64,000 bases of DNA from Geobacter sp. (lineage in GTDB: Bacteria > Desulfobacterota > Desulfuromonadia > Geobacterales > DSM-12255), in contig WKKR01000005.1 of NCBI GenBank assembly GCA_009684525.1, positions 1-64,000 on the forward strand. Direction: 5' to 3'. A program made the translations under genes and the position numbers. The notes beneath the pieces are model-generated. The model saw only the letters and a program-made list of their open reading frames with translations. It had not been told where the DNA came from and did not search any database. Shown here piece after piece: positions 39,391-48,284 of this stretch; the stretch's first letter is position 1, and every line of letters starts with the position of its first letter.

Positions 39391-40788
39391 TCACAACCGG
39401 CCGGCTCTCTGCGGGTTCCCGTCCTGAAGATCGGGATGGGAGCCTGCAGGGATGAGGACGGTGAACCTGCTCCCCTCCCCCACCCTGCTTTCGACCTCGA
39501 TACGGCCGCCATGCGCCTCGACCAGCTCCTTCACGATGGCAAGTCCAAGCCCCATCCCACCGCCGGCTCCGCGGTAGAATCGTTCGAAGATGCGCGGTAG
39601 CGCATCGGCAGCAATGCCGCAGCCGGTATCCGTGACACTGATGGCAGTCCCGCCTGTGACCGGCTCGCTCTTCACCGTAACCGTCCCCCCTGCCGGCGTC
39701 GCCCTGAGCGCATTCCCCAAAAGGTTCACCACGATGCGGGAAAGCAGCTCCGGATCGGCATCTACCCTGTCGTCATCGGCAGCGGCAGACAGCAGCGCAA
39801 CCCCTTTTTCGTCGAAGAGTGCCTGGTAGCGTTCCATGATCCCCGCCAGAAAGGGGCCGAGCTGCACTGACTGCCGCTGAAGGTTGAGGGAACTGGCCTC
39901 AGCAGATGACAGATCTTCCATGCCGGCTAAGAGCGAGGTCAGGCGGGTGGTCTCGTCGTGCAACGACTGGAGCTGCTCGCGGGACGAGGGGATCAGGCCG
40001 TCCATCATCCCCTCAAGCTCGCAACGGATGGCTGTCAGCGGGGTCCGCAGTTCGTGGGCGGCATTGGCAAAGAGGGTGCGCCGCAGCCGCTCCTGCAGTT
40101 GAAGCTCCTCAGCCATCCGGTTGAAGGTCTGGCCGAGACGGCCGATCTCGTCCCTGGCATGGGCCGGGACGCGGCTGGTCAGATCCCCCTTGCCGATCCC
40201 CTCGGCAGCAGCGGTGAGGAGCACCAGCGGCCTGCTCAACCTCCGGGCGGCCGCAATACCGACGAGGATGGCAATCCCCCCGATCAGCAGTGACGACCAG
40301 AAGAGGAAACGGCTCGCCCGCTCTTCGAAGATCGCCGGCCGCCACCGGGGAACGAAGCGGACCCCCAGGGTGCCGATCTCCTTGCCGTCGAGAAAGAGCG
40401 GATAAGGGGTATAGCTCCCCTGTGCCGTTGCCGGCAGATAGCCCGAAACAGCCAGGACCCGTTCACGGTCGGCAGCAGGGAGCAGCGACAGTGCCTGTGC
40501 CGTATCCATCACCACCCGTCCCGCGTGGTCGGTGAGCCGCACCTCCATCCCCAGGAGCAGGGCCCAGGCGCTGTGATCGGCCAGGGCCGGGGCTGCCCAG
40601 CCCCGCTGTTCCCGATACGCCCCTTCCAACCGGGCAGTGACCCAGTAGACCCGGTCCTCCAGCTCCCCTTCCCGGTAGCTGCGGAAATCGTCGATGATGA
40701 GCTGGCGGAAGATGAAGGCAGAGGAGAGCGCTACTGAGGTCGTGAAGAGGAGCAGGACCAGGATCTTGACGGCAAGGGGTCTACGCAT
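39391..40788 (-). CDS. Sensor histidine kinase downstream of the iron genes
   Basis: A 465-residue membrane kinase of BaeS type. Helices at about 8-30 and 162-182 enclose a periplasmic sensor; then a HAMP domain, a HisKA box with His245 in ANAAHELRTPLTAIR, and an ATPase domain with NLLGNALRATP, DTGCGI and GMGLGLAIVKELVEAHGG. The start overlaps the end of the regulator gene by eight bases. It is the last gene of the run feoB-zinc ribbon-DtxR-regulator-kinase, so a link to iron or envelope stress is suggested by position alone. Confidence 0.93.
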   Translation of the reverse strand: MRRPLAVKILVLLLFTTSVALSSAFIFRQLIIDDFRSYREGELEDRVYWVTARLEGAYREQRGWAAPALADHSAWALLLGMEVRLTDHAGRVVMDTAQALSLLPAADRERVLAVSGYLPATAQGSYTPYPLFLDGKEIGTLGVRFVPRWRPAIFEERASRFLFWSSLLIGGIAILVGIAAARRLSRPLVLLTAAAEGIGKGDLTSRVPAHARDEIGRLGQTFNRMAEELQLQERLRRTLFANAAHELRTPLTAIRCELEGMMDGLIPSSREQLQSLHDETTRLTSLLAGMEDLSSAEASSLNLQRQSVQLGPFLAGIMERYQALFDEKGVALLSAAADDDRVDADPELLSRIVVNLLGNALRATPAGGTVTVKSEPVTGGTAISVTDTGCGIAADALPRIFERFYRGAGGGMGLGLAIVKELVEAHGGRIEVESRVGEGSRFTVLIPAGSHPDLQDGNPQRAGRL

Positions 40789-41479
40789 CTTTCCTGCCGA
40801 TGAAGCGGTAGCCGACGCCGTACATGGTCTGGATGTAAGTAGGGGAGCGGGGATCGTCCATGAGCTTTTGGCGGATATTCTTCACATGGGCGTCGATGCT
40901 CCGCTCATACCCTTCAAACTGATAGCCGAGCGCCTTCTCCACCAGCTCCTCGCGGCTGAAGACTTTCTGCGGGGTCGCAGCAAGGGTCAGGAGCAGCTTG
41001 AACTCGGTGGGGGTGAGATTCACCTGCTCCCCCCGGCGGAACGCGGCAAAGCTCTGGCCGTCGAGGCAGAGGTCGCCGCCATTGAAACGGAGCTGTTCCG
41101 CCCCGCCCAGCTCCTGACGCTGTGCACGTTTCAGCACGGCCCTGACCCTGGAGACCAGTTCGCGGGGGGAAAAGGGCTTGACCACATAGTCGTCGGCCCC
41201 CAGGGCGAAGCCGACCAGGCGCTCCTCCTCGGAGGCCTTGGAGGTGAGCATGATGATGGGAAACTCCCCCAGCTCCTTCAGCTCCTGGCAGACCTCTTCC
41301 CCTGCCATGTCCGGAAAGGTCAGGTCCAGGATCACCAGGAGCGGCAGCTCCTCGCCGGCAGCGCGAATGGCGTCCCTGCCGGTCTCGGCCAGGACGACCC
41401 GGTACCCTGCCTCCTGCAGGTACGCCCTGACCACGTTGGCAATCTTGCGGTCGTCTTCGGCAACGAGTATGGGAAACAT
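40781..41479 (-). CDS. OmpR-family response regulator downstream of the iron genes
   Basis: A 232-residue regulator with receiver domain (E8, D9, D10; phospho-acceptor Asp52 in VILDLTFPDMAG; KPFSPREL) and an OmpR-type winged helix (NLTPTEFKLLLTLAATPQKVFSREEL, VDAHVKNIRQKL-like segment, MYGVGYRFIG). It lies nine bases after the DtxR-type gene and overlaps the kinase, so it belongs to the same transcript. Its targets are unknown. Confidence 0.94.
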   Translation of the reverse strand: MFPILVAEDDRKIANVVRAYLQEAGYRVVLAETGRDAIRAAGEELPLLVILDLTFPDMAGEEVCQELKELGEFPIIMLTSKASEEERLVGFALGADDYVVKPFSPRELVSRVRAVLKRAQRQELGGAEQLRFNGGDLCLDGQSFAAFRRGEQVNLTPTEFKLLLTLAATPQKVFSREELVEKALGYQFEGYERSIDAHVKNIRQKLMDDPRSPTYIQTMYGVGYRFIGRKDA

Positions 41480-41488
41480 GGGATTCTC

Positions 41489-42133
41489 TTACTTTCTGAC
41501 GATGATCTCCCTGGCCATGGCAGTATCGACGGCAAATTCAGAAAACCCGACCCGAAAGATATACGAAGGGAACGTCTGCAAGAGCCGGATGCGATTCCCC
41601 GGCAGGACTCCGAGGGCCATCAGTTTCTGCATCTTCTTGTCGTCGCCGCTCTGTAGATAGGCAATATCCCCTTCTTCCCCCGATTTCAGCTCGGTCAGGG
41701 GGACCACTCCTAAGTCACCGGTCTGGCGCGCCGCTTCGCAGCAGTCGCCCGGTGGGATCGGCTTGCCATGGGGGCAGGTCGAAGGATGGTTCAGCATGGT
41801 GCAGAGCTTGGTATCGACCCCCTGATCCAGGAGGTGTTCGAACTGGCAGGCCTTGTCCTCGCCCGAATCGCCACGGATGTCCAACACGTCCATAATCAGC
41901 CGCTCGGCCAGACGGTGGCGGCGGATGGTCTCCCTGCCGGCCTCCCGCCCTTCCGGGCGATAGTAGATCCTTCCCTCCCTGATCTCCACCATCGCCAGGG
42001 AGGTCAGTTCCCGGTACGCCGGGTCGTCGGCAGGGACCGACAAGCTGTCGATCTCGACGAATCCCTTCCCTTCCTCTTCGATGGCGATCCACATCGCCTC
42101 CAGTATCTCTTCAGCCTTTTCGGTCAGTTTCAT
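41489..42133 (-). CDS. DtxR/IdeR-type metal regulator with FeoA-like domain
   Basis: A 214-residue protein. The N-terminus (MKLTEKAEEILEAMWIAIEEEG) and following winged helix resemble the DtxR/MntR family. The metal-binding/dimer domain contains RHRLAERLIMDVLDIRG, FEHLLDQGVD, LCTMLNHPSTCPHGKPIPPG, and the C-terminal FeoA/SH3-like part reads LTELKSGEEGDIAYLQSGDDKKMQKLMALGVLPGNRIRL. The FeoA-like end suggests both regulation and a tie to ferrous iron uptake. A Cys-Cys pair (GDCCEAARQTG) is notable. AAGGAG lies nine bases before the ATG at 42133. Located just after feoB and the zinc ribbon gene, it is most likely iron-responsive. Confidence 0.9.
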   Translation of the reverse strand: MKLTEKAEEILEAMWIAIEEEGKGFVEIDSLSVPADDPAYRELTSLAMVEIREGRIYYRPEGREAGRETIRRHRLAERLIMDVLDIRGDSGEDKACQFEHLLDQGVDTKLCTMLNHPSTCPHGKPIPPGDCCEAARQTGDLGVVPLTELKSGEEGDIAYLQSGDDKKMQKLMALGVLPGNRIRLLQTFPSYIFRVGFSEFAVDTAMAREIIVRK

Positions 42134-42167
42134 CTGCCCATTCTCCTTGTGCATGTGCCGTTTCGCT

Positions 42168-42347
42168 TTATTTCTGTGAGCCGAAAACCTTCTTGATCTT
42201 CTTGATGACCTGCGGTTCCGGCAGATTCTCGTACAGGCAACGGGGGCACCTGACCATCCGGCAGCTTCCCGGTTTCCCGCATCTCCCGCAAGAACGGATT
42301 CCTTCCTCTTCGGGGAACTCGTGTCCGCAATACCCGCAACGGATCAT
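42168..42347 (-). CDS. Small double zinc-ribbon protein co-translated with feoB
   Basis: A 59-residue protein with CGYCGHEF, SCGRCGKPGSC and VRCPRCLYENLP: three CxxC pairs and one further Cys, enough for two zinc ribbons or another metal site. The C-terminus is a basic helix, VIKKIKKVFGSQK. Its ATG overlaps the feoB stop (ATGA) and GAGG lies five bases upstream, so it is translated with FeoB. A role as an accessory of FeoB, in place of the FeoC found elsewhere, is inferred from position. Confidence 0.82.
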   Translation of the reverse strand: MIRCGYCGHEFPEEEGIRSCGRCGKPGSCRMVRCPRCLYENLPEPQVIKKIKKVFGSQK

Positions 42348-44332
42348 ACCAGCCTCGTCACCAGCAGGAACTGGTTCAACAGATAACCGCTGCCGAACGC
42401 GAGTCCGCTGACAAAGAAGCCTATCCCGAGCGACACCTTCCACCCCCGCTCCCGCTTCATGACCAGGAACTGGGCCACGCAGGGGATGAACAGGGTCAGC
42501 GTCACCGCTGCAACCGTCAGCTGCCTGGGGTCAAGTATACCCTTGGTTTGCAGGTCGTAAAGACCGGCAGCGCCATAGTCGCGGCGGAAGAAACCGAAGA
42601 TGAAGGCAACCGCCACCTCCTTCGGCAACCCCAACAGATGCATGGCAGGGGTCGACCAGTCAACCAGCTTGGCAAAGAAATCGGTGATCTTGCCGAGCCA
42701 GAGCAGGAAGGAGGCCAGGATGAACAGCGGCAGGATCTCCAGGAAATACCACTGCATCCGGGTGTAGGTCTTGGTGAGGATATTGGAAAGCTGCGGCATC
42801 CTCATAGGGGGCAGCTCCATGTAGAACATGGGGGTCTCACCCGGCATCAGGCGCGCAGCGAGAAAACCGATCACCAGGAAAATCAGCAGGAGACAGGCCC
42901 CCCAGACAAGGAGCGTCCCCGGCGTCTTGGAGAGCAGGGCAAGGATCACCCCCAGCTGCGCCGAGCAGGGGATGGCCAGTGCCAAGAGCAGGGTGGCAAT
43001 GATCCGTTCGCGGACCGTCTCCAGGGTGCGGGTCACCATGGTCGCCATGGTATCGCAGCCGAAACCGAGCACCATGGGGATCACCGCCCGGCCGGTCAGG
43101 CCGATCTTCTTGAAGACCCGGTCCACCAGAAGGGCGAGCCGTGGGAAATAGCCACTGTCCTCAAGCAGGGAGAAGAAGAGGAAAAAGGTGGCGACAATCG
43201 GGAGGATGATCCCCACCGCATAGCGCAGCCCCAAGGTGATCACCCCGTACTCCCCCACCAGGAGCTCCTGGATCGCCCACCAGGGGATGAAGTCTTTGAC
43301 GAGGCCGCTGATCCAGGGGTTAAAGATCCCCTCGAACAGGGTCCCCTCCAGGAAATCGACCAGGGTGCCGGCGCCGAAATCGCCAACGAACCGGTAGAGC
43401 CCGAAATAGAGGACGATGAGGAGCAACGGCACCCCGGTAAGCGGTCGCACCGCCAAATTGGAGATCCGCTCTCCCATGGTGACCCGCCGTTTGTCGGGCA
43501 ACTGCAGGACACCCTGCAACAGGGCCGTGACGATCGCCTTGCGTTCCATGGAGAGGTCCAGGTGAAAGGTCTCGCGCCGGGAGAACGTGACCTCCCTGAC
43601 CAGCTCCTCGATGGCCGGGTAGGTATCCCCTTCGGTCCTTCTCACCAGGGCCGCCACCTCCTCATCACGTTGCAACAAAAGCAGCGCGAGGGAACGGTTC
43701 GAGAGAGGATATTCCCCCTGGAGCATGCGGGCTATCTGTTCGATATCCCCTTCCAGGCGGCGGCTGTAGCCGAAAACGGCGTGACTCCCCAACCGGTAGC
43801 CGCGAATGGCCCTTCTGATATCGTCGACTCCCCTTTTCTTGGCGGTTGCGGCAGCAATGACCGGCACACCGAGCTTCTCGCTCAACAGCGGGAAATCGAA
43901 TGTCAATCCCAGCCGCTCCGCCTCATCCATGATGTTGACCACCAGGATCACCGGCAGCGCGGCATCGATGAGCTGCAGGGTCATCGGCAGCATCCGTTCC
44001 AGGTTGCGGCCGTCCACCACGTGCAGCACCACGTCGGGACGCTCGGTGAGGAGGATCTCCCGGGCCACCCGTTCTTCCTCGGTGATCGGGAGCAGCGCGT
44101 ACATGCCCGGTGTATCGATGACTTCGCACGGTTCGCCCTCGATCAGGGCCGAGCCACGCGAAACCTCCACCGAGGTGCCGGGATAATTGGAGACCGTGAC
44201 ATAGGCACCGGTCAGGGCATTGAACAAGGCGCTCTTCCCCACGTTGGGGTTCCCCACCAGGGCAACCTTCTTCTTCCGCAGGCTGGCATCTGCTGCTGCG
44301 TGACTGCTTGGCTTCCGTTTAAACAGGGACAT
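42344..44332 (-). CDS. feoB: Ferrous iron transporter FeoB
   Basis: FeoB imports Fe2+ across the inner membrane. The 662-residue protein has an N-terminal G domain with GNPNVGKSALFNALTG (about 27-42), the G2 Thr in NYPGTSVEV, DTPGMYAL and NIMDEAERLG. A helical spacer follows, then a membrane part with two Gate-type motifs: FSLLEDSGYFPRLALLVDR and the conserved GFGCDTMATM, then IPCSAQLGV. The product is shorter than the 770-residue E. coli FeoB. The ATG at 44332 is used (GTG at 44341 is the alternative). A Fur-type operator lies 31 bp upstream. Confidence 0.96.
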   Translation of the reverse strand: MSLFKRKPSSHAAADASLRKKKVALVGNPNVGKSALFNALTGAYVTVSNYPGTSVEVSRGSALIEGEPCEVIDTPGMYALLPITEEERVAREILLTERPDVVLHVVDGRNLERMLPMTLQLIDAALPVILVVNIMDEAERLGLTFDFPLLSEKLGVPVIAAATAKKRGVDDIRRAIRGYRLGSHAVFGYSRRLEGDIEQIARMLQGEYPLSNRSLALLLLQRDEEVAALVRRTEGDTYPAIEELVREVTFSRRETFHLDLSMERKAIVTALLQGVLQLPDKRRVTMGERISNLAVRPLTGVPLLLIVLYFGLYRFVGDFGAGTLVDFLEGTLFEGIFNPWISGLVKDFIPWWAIQELLVGEYGVITLGLRYAVGIILPIVATFFLFFSLLEDSGYFPRLALLVDRVFKKIGLTGRAVIPMVLGFGCDTMATMVTRTLETVRERIIATLLLALAIPCSAQLGVILALLSKTPGTLLVWGACLLLIFLVIGFLAARLMPGETPMFYMELPPMRMPQLSNILTKTYTRMQWYFLEILPLFILASFLLWLGKITDFFAKLVDWSTPAMHLLGLPKEVAVAFIFGFFRRDYGAAGLYDLQTKGILDPRQLTVAAVTLTLFIPCVAQFLVMKRERGWKVSLGIGFFVSGLAFGSGYLLNQFLLVTRLV

Positions 44333-44362
44333 CCGAATCACTTCCTCCCGGCGTGTTGCTTT

Positions 44363-44377
44363 TGAAAATCACTTTCA
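44363..44377. promoter_or_regulatory. Fur box upstream of feoB
   Basis: TGAAAATCACTTTCA is a 7-1-7 inverted repeat that fits the Fur half-site pattern TGAAART. The same 15 bases, inverted, occur in front of fur at 44843-44857. Its position 31-45 bp before the feoB start would block transcription when iron is plentiful. Confidence 0.75.
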
Positions 44378-44396
44378 TTTATTGCACATAAAAAAA

Positions 44397-44828
44397 CTAC
44401 TTCTGACAGAGGGAACAGACACCATAGAGTTCCAGCTTATGGTTCTCGATGAGGAACCCGTGGCTCTTTGCCACCTCCTGCTGAAGCTGTTCGATGGTCT
44501 CGTTTTCGAACTCGATGATCTTGCCGCAACGGGTGCAGACCAGATGGTCGTGATGCTCCCCTTCGGTGGCATGTTCGTAGCGGGTCTGCCCGTCGCCGAA
44601 CTGGATCTCGCGGGCGATCCCCGATTCGGCAAAGAGCTTCAGGGTACGATAGACGGTGGCATAGCCGATATTGGGGTTTTTTGCACGGAGCTTGAGGTAG
44701 AGCTCCTCGATACTGATGTGACGGGCAGAAGCAAGGAAACAATCGAGAATGACGTCACGCTGGCGGGTAGACTTAAGCCCCTTCTGGGTGATGAAATCGC
44801 GAAATGCCTTCTTTTTGGCCTGTTTCAC
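44397..44828 (-). CDS. fur: Ferric uptake regulator Fur
   Basis: A 143-residue Fur-family repressor. The N-terminal winged helix has STRQRDVILDCFL and NIGYATVYRTLKLFAESGIARE. The metal and dimer domain has EHHDHLVCTRCGKIIEFE and ends in LYGVCSLCQK, supplying the two CxxC pairs of a structural zinc site. The HHDH segment is the regulatory metal site. Fur binds Fe2+ and represses iron uptake genes. It lies upstream of feoB on the same strand, with identical operators in front of each gene. Zur or PerR identity is less likely given the feoB linkage. Confidence 0.93.
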   Translation of the reverse strand: MKQAKKKAFRDFITQKGLKSTRQRDVILDCFLASARHISIEELYLKLRAKNPNIGYATVYRTLKLFAESGIAREIQFGDGQTRYEHATEGEHHDHLVCTRCGKIIEFENETIEQLQQEVAKSHGFLIENHKLELYGVCSLCQK

Positions 44829-44842
44829 TCAGCTATCCTTAT

Positions 44843-44885
44843 TGAAAGTGATTTTCATCTTACGTATCGTTTCCGAGATCGTCAA
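44843..44885 (-). promoter_or_regulatory. fur promoter with overlapping Fur box
   Basis: On the minus strand TTGACG (44885-44880) and TAAGAT (44862-44857) are 17 bases apart, a good sigma-70 promoter. The operator TGAAAATCACTTTCA (44857-44843) starts at the last base of the -10 element and covers the expected start point, which points to autorepression of fur. Confidence 0.75.
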
Positions 44886-44971
44886 GCAAATTCTTTACCT
44901 TTGCGATAGAAAATCGCAGGTGCTGTGTTTGCTGCCTGTGGGCAATGGGGTGAAGCCACGAACATCTTTGC

Positions 44972-45301
44972 CTAAATCAACTCGTAGACGATGAAGATGC
45001 AGATGAGCGCCATGAATGTCAACGCGACAAAGAAGAGTTCCTCTGCCAACCGTTCGATGCGATGTTGGCGTTCCTTCCGCCTCAATCTCAAGGCTGCATA
45101 GGAAAGCACGCATGCACCGAGAAACATCAGGGCATCAAACGCGAGCAATTCCTCACCGATACTCCTGACACTGGACAGGCGGCGATTGATGATGAAAAGG
45201 CTGATGACCGTCAGGCAAACACCGACCAGTGTGGCAGAGACGGAAAATACATGTATGGTGATGTCTATTTCAATCGATTCCGGGGAATGATCTTTTAACA
45301 T
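44972..45301 (-). CDS. Small three-helix membrane protein
   Basis: A 109-residue inner membrane protein with hydrophobic segments at about 17-38, 50-68 and 87-107 and a basic loop RLRRKERQHRIER between the last two. GGAG lies six bases before the ATG. No domain is recognised. It is separated by 135 bp of featureless sequence (45302-45436) from the MscS gene upstream. Confidence 0.75.
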   Translation of the reverse strand: MLKDHSPESIEIDITIHVFSVSATLVGVCLTVISLFIINRRLSSVRSIGEELLAFDALMFLGACVLSYAALRLRRKERQHRIERLAEELFFVALTFMALICIFIVYELI

Positions 45302-45436
45302 ACGGTGCTCCGTGGATTTATCTCAGGGTCGTGCCTACTGTCATGTAAACAGCATCTTGATCGCCATATTCATTAGGATGGCTCAAACATAGTGTGTTCA
45401 CGCTCAGTACTCACTCGTCGTCATAGCCACAACTCC

Positions 45437-46288
45437 TCACCTGATACGAACATCGCGCTGAGGGAAGGGTATCTCAACACCGTTCGCAGTGAACTTGTCA
45501 TAGATCGCAAAATTGAGTGCGCTGATGAGAAGCCCCTTGCGATGTGCTAGGCTGGTGCTCCAGGCCCGAAGTTCGAAAGCAAGTCCGCTTTCGCCGAATT
45601 CCATCAGACGAACTCCTGGGGCGGGCTTCTCCAGAACATCGGGGTTTTCGGCCGCAGCCTCCAGAAGTAGCCGCTCCACCAGCCGCACATCGCTTCCATA
45701 AGCTACGGAGACGGGAATCCGGAACCGGACCTTGGGATCGCCATGACTCCAGTTGACCACGTTCTCAGTAACGAACTTCGAATTGGGGACGATGATGGCG
45801 ATGTTATCGTTGGTCACCACCGTCGTACTCCTACCGCTGATCTGCACCACGTCACCCTCCACGTTCCCGACCACGACCCGGTCCCCTACCTTGATGGGCC
45901 TTTCAAAAAGGATGATCAGTCCGCAGAAGAAGTTGTTGATGATGTTCTGCAGGCCGAAGCCGAGTCCAATGCCGACAGCGCCGGCCAGGACATTGAGGGC
46001 GGTGAGGTCGATCCCCGCGGTCTGGAGGATGATGACGAAGCCGACGGCGATGATGAAGTAGCGGATGATGGAACCGGTTGCCTGCCGGGCGCCAACCTCC
46101 ATTCGGGTCTTGACCAGAGCCCGCTCCACGATCCATCTCCGGAGCTTGCCGGAAAGGTAGAAGAGAAGAACCATGAGGATAATGAGGTAGATGACCGTCC
46201 AAAGGGTAATCTGGGTAACCCCGATGGTGAAAAGCTGGACCCCGAGGTACTCCTTCATGCGTGCGAGCCAGAATGTGAGTGTTGCCAT
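45437..46288 (-). CDS. Small-conductance mechanosensitive channel (MscS family)
   Basis: MscS channels open under membrane tension and release solutes after osmotic downshift. The 283-residue product has three N-terminal membrane helices, the pore helix with AGAVGIGLGFGLQNIINNFFCGLIILFE (read in two pieces: Gly/Ala-rich then FCGLIILFERP), a beta domain with KVGDRVVVGNVEGDVVQISGR and IIVPNSKFVTENVVNWSHGD, and a C-terminal domain ending PFPQRDVRIR. The ATG at 46288 has GGAGG five bases upstream. It lies 15 bp after the permease gene and is probably co-transcribed with it. Confidence 0.95.
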   Translation of the reverse strand: MATLTFWLARMKEYLGVQLFTIGVTQITLWTVIYLIILMVLLFYLSGKLRRWIVERALVKTRMEVGARQATGSIIRYFIIAVGFVIILQTAGIDLTALNVLAGAVGIGLGFGLQNIINNFFCGLIILFERPIKVGDRVVVGNVEGDVVQISGRSTTVVTNDNIAIIVPNSKFVTENVVNWSHGDPKVRFRIPVSVAYGSDVRLVERLLLEAAAENPDVLEKPAPGVRLMEFGESGLAFELRAWSTSLAHRKGLLISALNFAIYDKFTANGVEIPFPQRDVRIR

Positions 46289-46303
46289 GTATGCCTCCAT
46301 TGC

Positions 46304-48079
46304 CTAAAACGGCCAGAACCAGGGAATCATAATAGTGGCCAGCAGCCAGAATAAGAGATTGAGCGGTGTGCCGACCCGGAGAAAGTCAACATAGCGGTAA
46401 TGGCCCAGACTGTAAATGAGTGTATTCGTCTGATAACCGACCGGGGTCATGAAAGCGGCCGAAGCTGCATAGGTAACTGCCATGAGAAAGGGACGCGCAT
46501 CGACGCCATACGATTCGGCAACGGCGATGGCAATGGGGGTGAGAAGAGCGGCGGTGGCGTTGTTCGACATGAGCTCCGTCATGAGAGATGTCATGATGTA
46601 GAAGGCGGAGACGAGTGCCCGGGGTCCAAGAGCACCAACCGTATCCACGAGGGTGTTGGCAATGAGCAGCGCCGCGCCGCTCGTTTCCATCGCCTTTCCC
46701 AGGGCGAGAACCCCTCCCAGCAGGAAGATGACCTTCCACTGGATAGCCCCATATGCCTCCTCCAGAGTGAGACAGCGGGAAAGCACCATGAGGACACAGC
46801 CGAGGGTGGCGCTCGCCAGGATCGGGAGGAGCCCTGTGGCAGCGCTCCCGACGACGAAAGCGATAATGGCGACAGCAATGACCATTCTTCTCTTGCGGAA
46901 GGTAGGAAACTCCGCCTCAGAGACGAGGACAAAGGTTTTGTCCTCCCTGAGCTGGTCCAGGTGATGCTTATCCATCTCGAAGAGAAGGACATCGCCGGCA
47001 CGCAGCTCCATCTCCTCCAAGTGTTCCCGCATTACTAACCCCCGGTGGCGGACAGCCAACGCGGTAAGACCGTAGCGAGATCTGAAGCGGGCTTGTTTGA
47101 GGGAGCGACCGTCGAGGGTGGAACCGCCGGCAATGACCGCCTCCACCAGGACCGTCTCCTCCTCTTTTCCCCCTTCTCCCGCTTCCACCTCTTGCCTCAG
47201 AACGATCCCTTTGCGTTCCTGAAGCTTGCGGAAGTTTTCCAAGTCGCAGCGCACCTTGAGGTGGTCTCCGGCCTTAAGTACGAGCCGGTCGGAGGGTTCC
47301 TCTACCCGCCTGCCGTCGCGATAGACATCAAAGCTCCTGATGGCAAGGTCCCGCAAGAGCGGTGAGTCGGCCAACACAGTGCCGACCGAGAGCGCCTCGG
47401 ACTCCAGCACGATTTCAACAAGGTAGTCGCCGATGCCGAACTGCTTGCGAAGATCCTCTTCTACTTTCCCTTCGGGAATGAGACGAACGCCGATAAGGAG
47501 CATGTAGAGGCTGCCGACGACCAGGATGACGACACCGAACGAAGTGAACTCGAACATGCCGAAGGGAGGCTGGCCGTGTTTGACGGCAATTGAGCTGACG
47601 AGGATATTGGTTGAAGTGCCGATGAGGGTGCATACCCCGCCAAAGAGGGCACTGAAGGACAGGGGCATGAGGAGCTTGCCGGGACTGATTTTGAGCTCTT
47701 GGGCAAGTCCAAGTACGACCGGGATGAGGATGGCAACCACGGCAGTATCGTTGATGAAGGCAGAGAAGGTGCCTGCGGTGAGCATAAGCAGTATGAGAGC
47801 GAGCCAGAAGTTCCTCTTGCCGACTTGCACGAGCTTCGCACCGACGAAGTTTACCGCTCCAGTGCGGTAGAGGCCGGCGGAAAGGATGAACATTGAGCCA
47901 ACCGTCACCGTCGCCGGGTGGCTGAAGCCGCCGATCCCTTCCTCGGGAGTGATGACCCCGGAAATAAGGAGACCCACCATGACCATGATCGAAACGAGGT
48001 CGATAGGCAGTTTCTCCGTGGCGAAGAGAATGACTGCCGCTACGACGAAGGCCAGGACAATCGCGATTTCGACGGTCAT
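46304..48079 (-). CDS. SLC13/DASS-type permease with two TrkA-C domains
   Basis: A 591-residue inner membrane transporter. About five helices (1-200, with the SFINDTAVVAILIPVVL and GTSTNILVSS motifs of the anion symporter family) are followed by a cytoplasmic insert of two RCK/TrkA-C domains (about 215-385), then six further helices containing MSNNATAALLTPIAIAVAE and GYQTNTLIYSLG. Members transport sulfate, dicarboxylates or similar anions; the substrate is not evident. AAGGAGA precedes the ATG. It precedes mscS with a 15-bp gap. Confidence 0.92.
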   Translation of the reverse strand: MTVEIAIVLAFVVAAVILFATEKLPIDLVSIMVMVGLLISGVITPEEGIGGFSHPATVTVGSMFILSAGLYRTGAVNFVGAKLVQVGKRNFWLALILLMLTAGTFSAFINDTAVVAILIPVVLGLAQELKISPGKLLMPLSFSALFGGVCTLIGTSTNILVSSIAVKHGQPPFGMFEFTSFGVVILVVGSLYMLLIGVRLIPEGKVEEDLRKQFGIGDYLVEIVLESEALSVGTVLADSPLLRDLAIRSFDVYRDGRRVEEPSDRLVLKAGDHLKVRCDLENFRKLQERKGIVLRQEVEAGEGGKEEETVLVEAVIAGGSTLDGRSLKQARFRSRYGLTALAVRHRGLVMREHLEEMELRAGDVLLFEMDKHHLDQLREDKTFVLVSEAEFPTFRKRRMVIAVAIIAFVVGSAATGLLPILASATLGCVLMVLSRCLTLEEAYGAIQWKVIFLLGGVLALGKAMETSGAALLIANTLVDTVGALGPRALVSAFYIMTSLMTELMSNNATAALLTPIAIAVAESYGVDARPFLMAVTYAASAAFMTPVGYQTNTLIYSLGHYRYVDFLRVGTPLNLLFWLLATIMIPWFWPF

Positions 48080-48089
48080 GGGTCTCCTT

Positions 48090-48284
48090 TCAGTGCCATT
48101 TCTTTGTTCTCATCATTTTTCCGGCCCCGATGGTGATCAACGATATTCCGCTGGAGAGCAGCGCCTCAATCTTGGCATCCTCCTGTAGAATCGGATCGAC
48201 GAGCCAGGTCGGCAATGAAGAGTAATCAGGTTCTATCAGATCCAGGGAACTGCATGTGTGTCTTCTCCTCAGAGTCGTTCTTGT
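48090..48284 (-). other. Open frame without a start codon between two transporter genes
   Basis: Directly after the stop of the TauE/SafE gene the same frame stays open for 64 codons, and reads DLIEPDYSSLPTWLVDP and then a hydrophobic AKIEALLSSGISLITIG before ending MMRTKKWH. It has no ATG or GTG. An ATG with GAGGAG upstream exists at 48254 in another frame and soon meets a stop; one extra base would join the two. This may be a small gene with a frameshift, or chance. Confidence 0.3.

Noticed and set aside
42548-44365. Plus-strand open frame of 605 codons opposite feoB
   Set aside because: High-GC antisense shadow; Gln/His/Asp-rich translation with no recognisable domain, while feoB is certain.
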